Of a stretch of 64,000 nucleotides of DNA, positions 63,552 through 64,000 are shown piece after piece. The position numbers and the translations under genes are program-made. The stretch comes from Sphingomonas sp. SUN039 (GTDB lineage Bacteria; Pseudomonadota; Alphaproteobacteria; Sphingomonadales; Sphingomonadaceae), in assembly GCF_024758725.1 (NCBI RefSeq), contig NZ_CP096972.1, positions 1,284,001-1,348,000 on the forward strand, written 5' to 3'. The notes under the pieces are model-generated. The model was not told the origin of the DNA and did not search any database. It worked only from the letters and a program-made list of their open reading frames with translations. Positions within the stretch are counted from its first letter, which is position 1; each line of letters begins with the position of its first letter.

Positions 63552-64000
63552 GTGACAGTCGACGGCTCAATTCTGATCGGTACGCGCGATGTGCGGCGCG
63601 ACGCCGTATTTCACGCGGTCGAGGCTGCAAGCGGGGCTGAACTTCCGCAGCCTTTTGCCGAGGCGAACGAAACCGACGTGGCCGAGGCTTGCGCGCTGGC
63701 CGAAGAAGCCTCTGGTGCGTTCGGGGCACTCGCACCCGATACCCGCGCTGCCTTCATCGAGACCGTGGCTATCGCGATCGAAGCGATCGGCGATGTCCTG
63801 ATCGAAACGGCGATGATGGAAACGGGCCTGCCTCGTGCGCGGCTCGAGGGCGAGCGTGGCCGCACGACCGGCCAGTTGCGGATGTTTGCTGCCGAGGTGC
63901 GCGAAGGCGGATGGCTGGACGCAGTGATCGATACTGCGCTGCCCGACCGCACGCCGCCACGCGCCGACTTGCGCCGGATGAACCTGCCGCTGGGGCCGGT
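63552..64000 (+). CDS. 2,5-dioxopentanoate (alpha-ketoglutaric semialdehyde) dehydrogenase, N-terminal part
   Basis: GTG 63552 with GGAG 8 nt upstream starts MTVDGSILIGTRDVRRDAVF. About 149 residues are visible before the window ends. The N-terminus (EACALAEEASGAFGALAPDTRAAF, GLPRARLEGERGRTTGQLRM) matches the aldehyde dehydrogenase group that oxidises alpha-ketoglutaric semialdehyde. This is the final Weimberg step, yielding 2-oxoglutarate. The catalytic Cys lies outside the window. It is 15 nt after the dehydratase gene. Confidence 0.8.
   Translation, partial: MTVDGSILIGTRDVRRDAVFHAVEAASGAELPQPFAEANETDVAEACALAEEASGAFGALAPDTRAAFIETVAIAIEAIGDVLIETAMMETGLPRARLEGERGRTTGQLRMFAAEVREGGWLDAVIDTALPDRTPPRADLRRMNLPLGP

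Overview
The window reads as a GC-rich alphaproteobacterial genome, most likely Sphingomonadaceae (Sphingomonas, Novosphingobium or Sphingopyxis type). The evidence is two large TonB-dependent receptors, exported glycosidases with twin-arginine signals, a xylonate dehydratase very like Caulobacter XylD, a FucP-type sugar permease, and plasmid or ICE-type DNA-processing genes at the left edge. I saw no tRNA, rRNA, CRISPR array or intact transposase.

Layout. 1-6.7 kb: accessory-element genes. A partial methylase/Strawberry-notch helicase and a CHC2-Toprim protein lie on the minus strand, followed by small DUF6961, DUF5818 and hypothetical genes and a YedK/HMCES-type DNA-protein crosslink protein. 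6.9-11.6 kb: an exported S1/P1 nuclease, an MFS exporter, a 500-nt gap holding a perfect 18-nt palindrome, a YncE-like beta-propeller protein and a small lipoprotein. 11.6-20.3 kb: a compact minus-strand operon TolC - adaptor - HME-type RND pump - response regulator - histidine kinase - MFS. 20.5-24.2 kb: a TonB-dependent receptor whose stop overlaps the start of an exported metallophosphoesterase. 24.3-27.6 kb: DUF347 and PepSY genes, and a divergent second two-component system.

28.0-37.8 kb: the least familiar part. It is a tight four-gene minus-strand operon encoding a zinc-ribbon/proline-rich/DUF805 membrane protein, an unrecognised 442-residue protein, a HerA/FtsK-like ATPase of 1135 residues, and a 1418-residue protein with an acidic disordered N-terminal half, a Ca-binding-like motif, a long coiled coil and a C-terminal PD-(D/E)xK-like nuclease domain. 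No integrase or immunity gene is visible. My best inference is a HerA-plus-nuclease conflict or defence system anchored at the membrane, of a type I do not recognise.

38.5-54.1 kb: a catabolic cluster with FAH-family hydrolase, acyl-CoA ligase, GntR regulator, AAHS transporter, MhpA-like FAD monooxygenase, amidohydrolase, TonB receptor, clan GH-A glycosidase, extradiol dioxygenase, GH1 beta-glucosidase and aldose epimerase. Together these suggest uptake, deglycosylation, hydroxylation and meta-cleavage of a plant phenolic glycoside. An AT-rich box recurs upstream of most transcription units and is a candidate shared operator.

54.1-64 kb: a divergent sugar cluster. Minus strand: FucP-like permease, SMP-30 lactonase, dgoK, dgoA, xylB, xylA. 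Plus strand: a decayed aldose-epimerase gene, xylonate-type dehydratase and the start of a semialdehyde dehydrogenase. It combines the isomerase route, an oxidative Weimberg-type route and De Ley-Doudoroff enzymes. Two broken genes (54.1-54.5 kb and 61.2-61.75 kb) show that the cluster has been rearranged.
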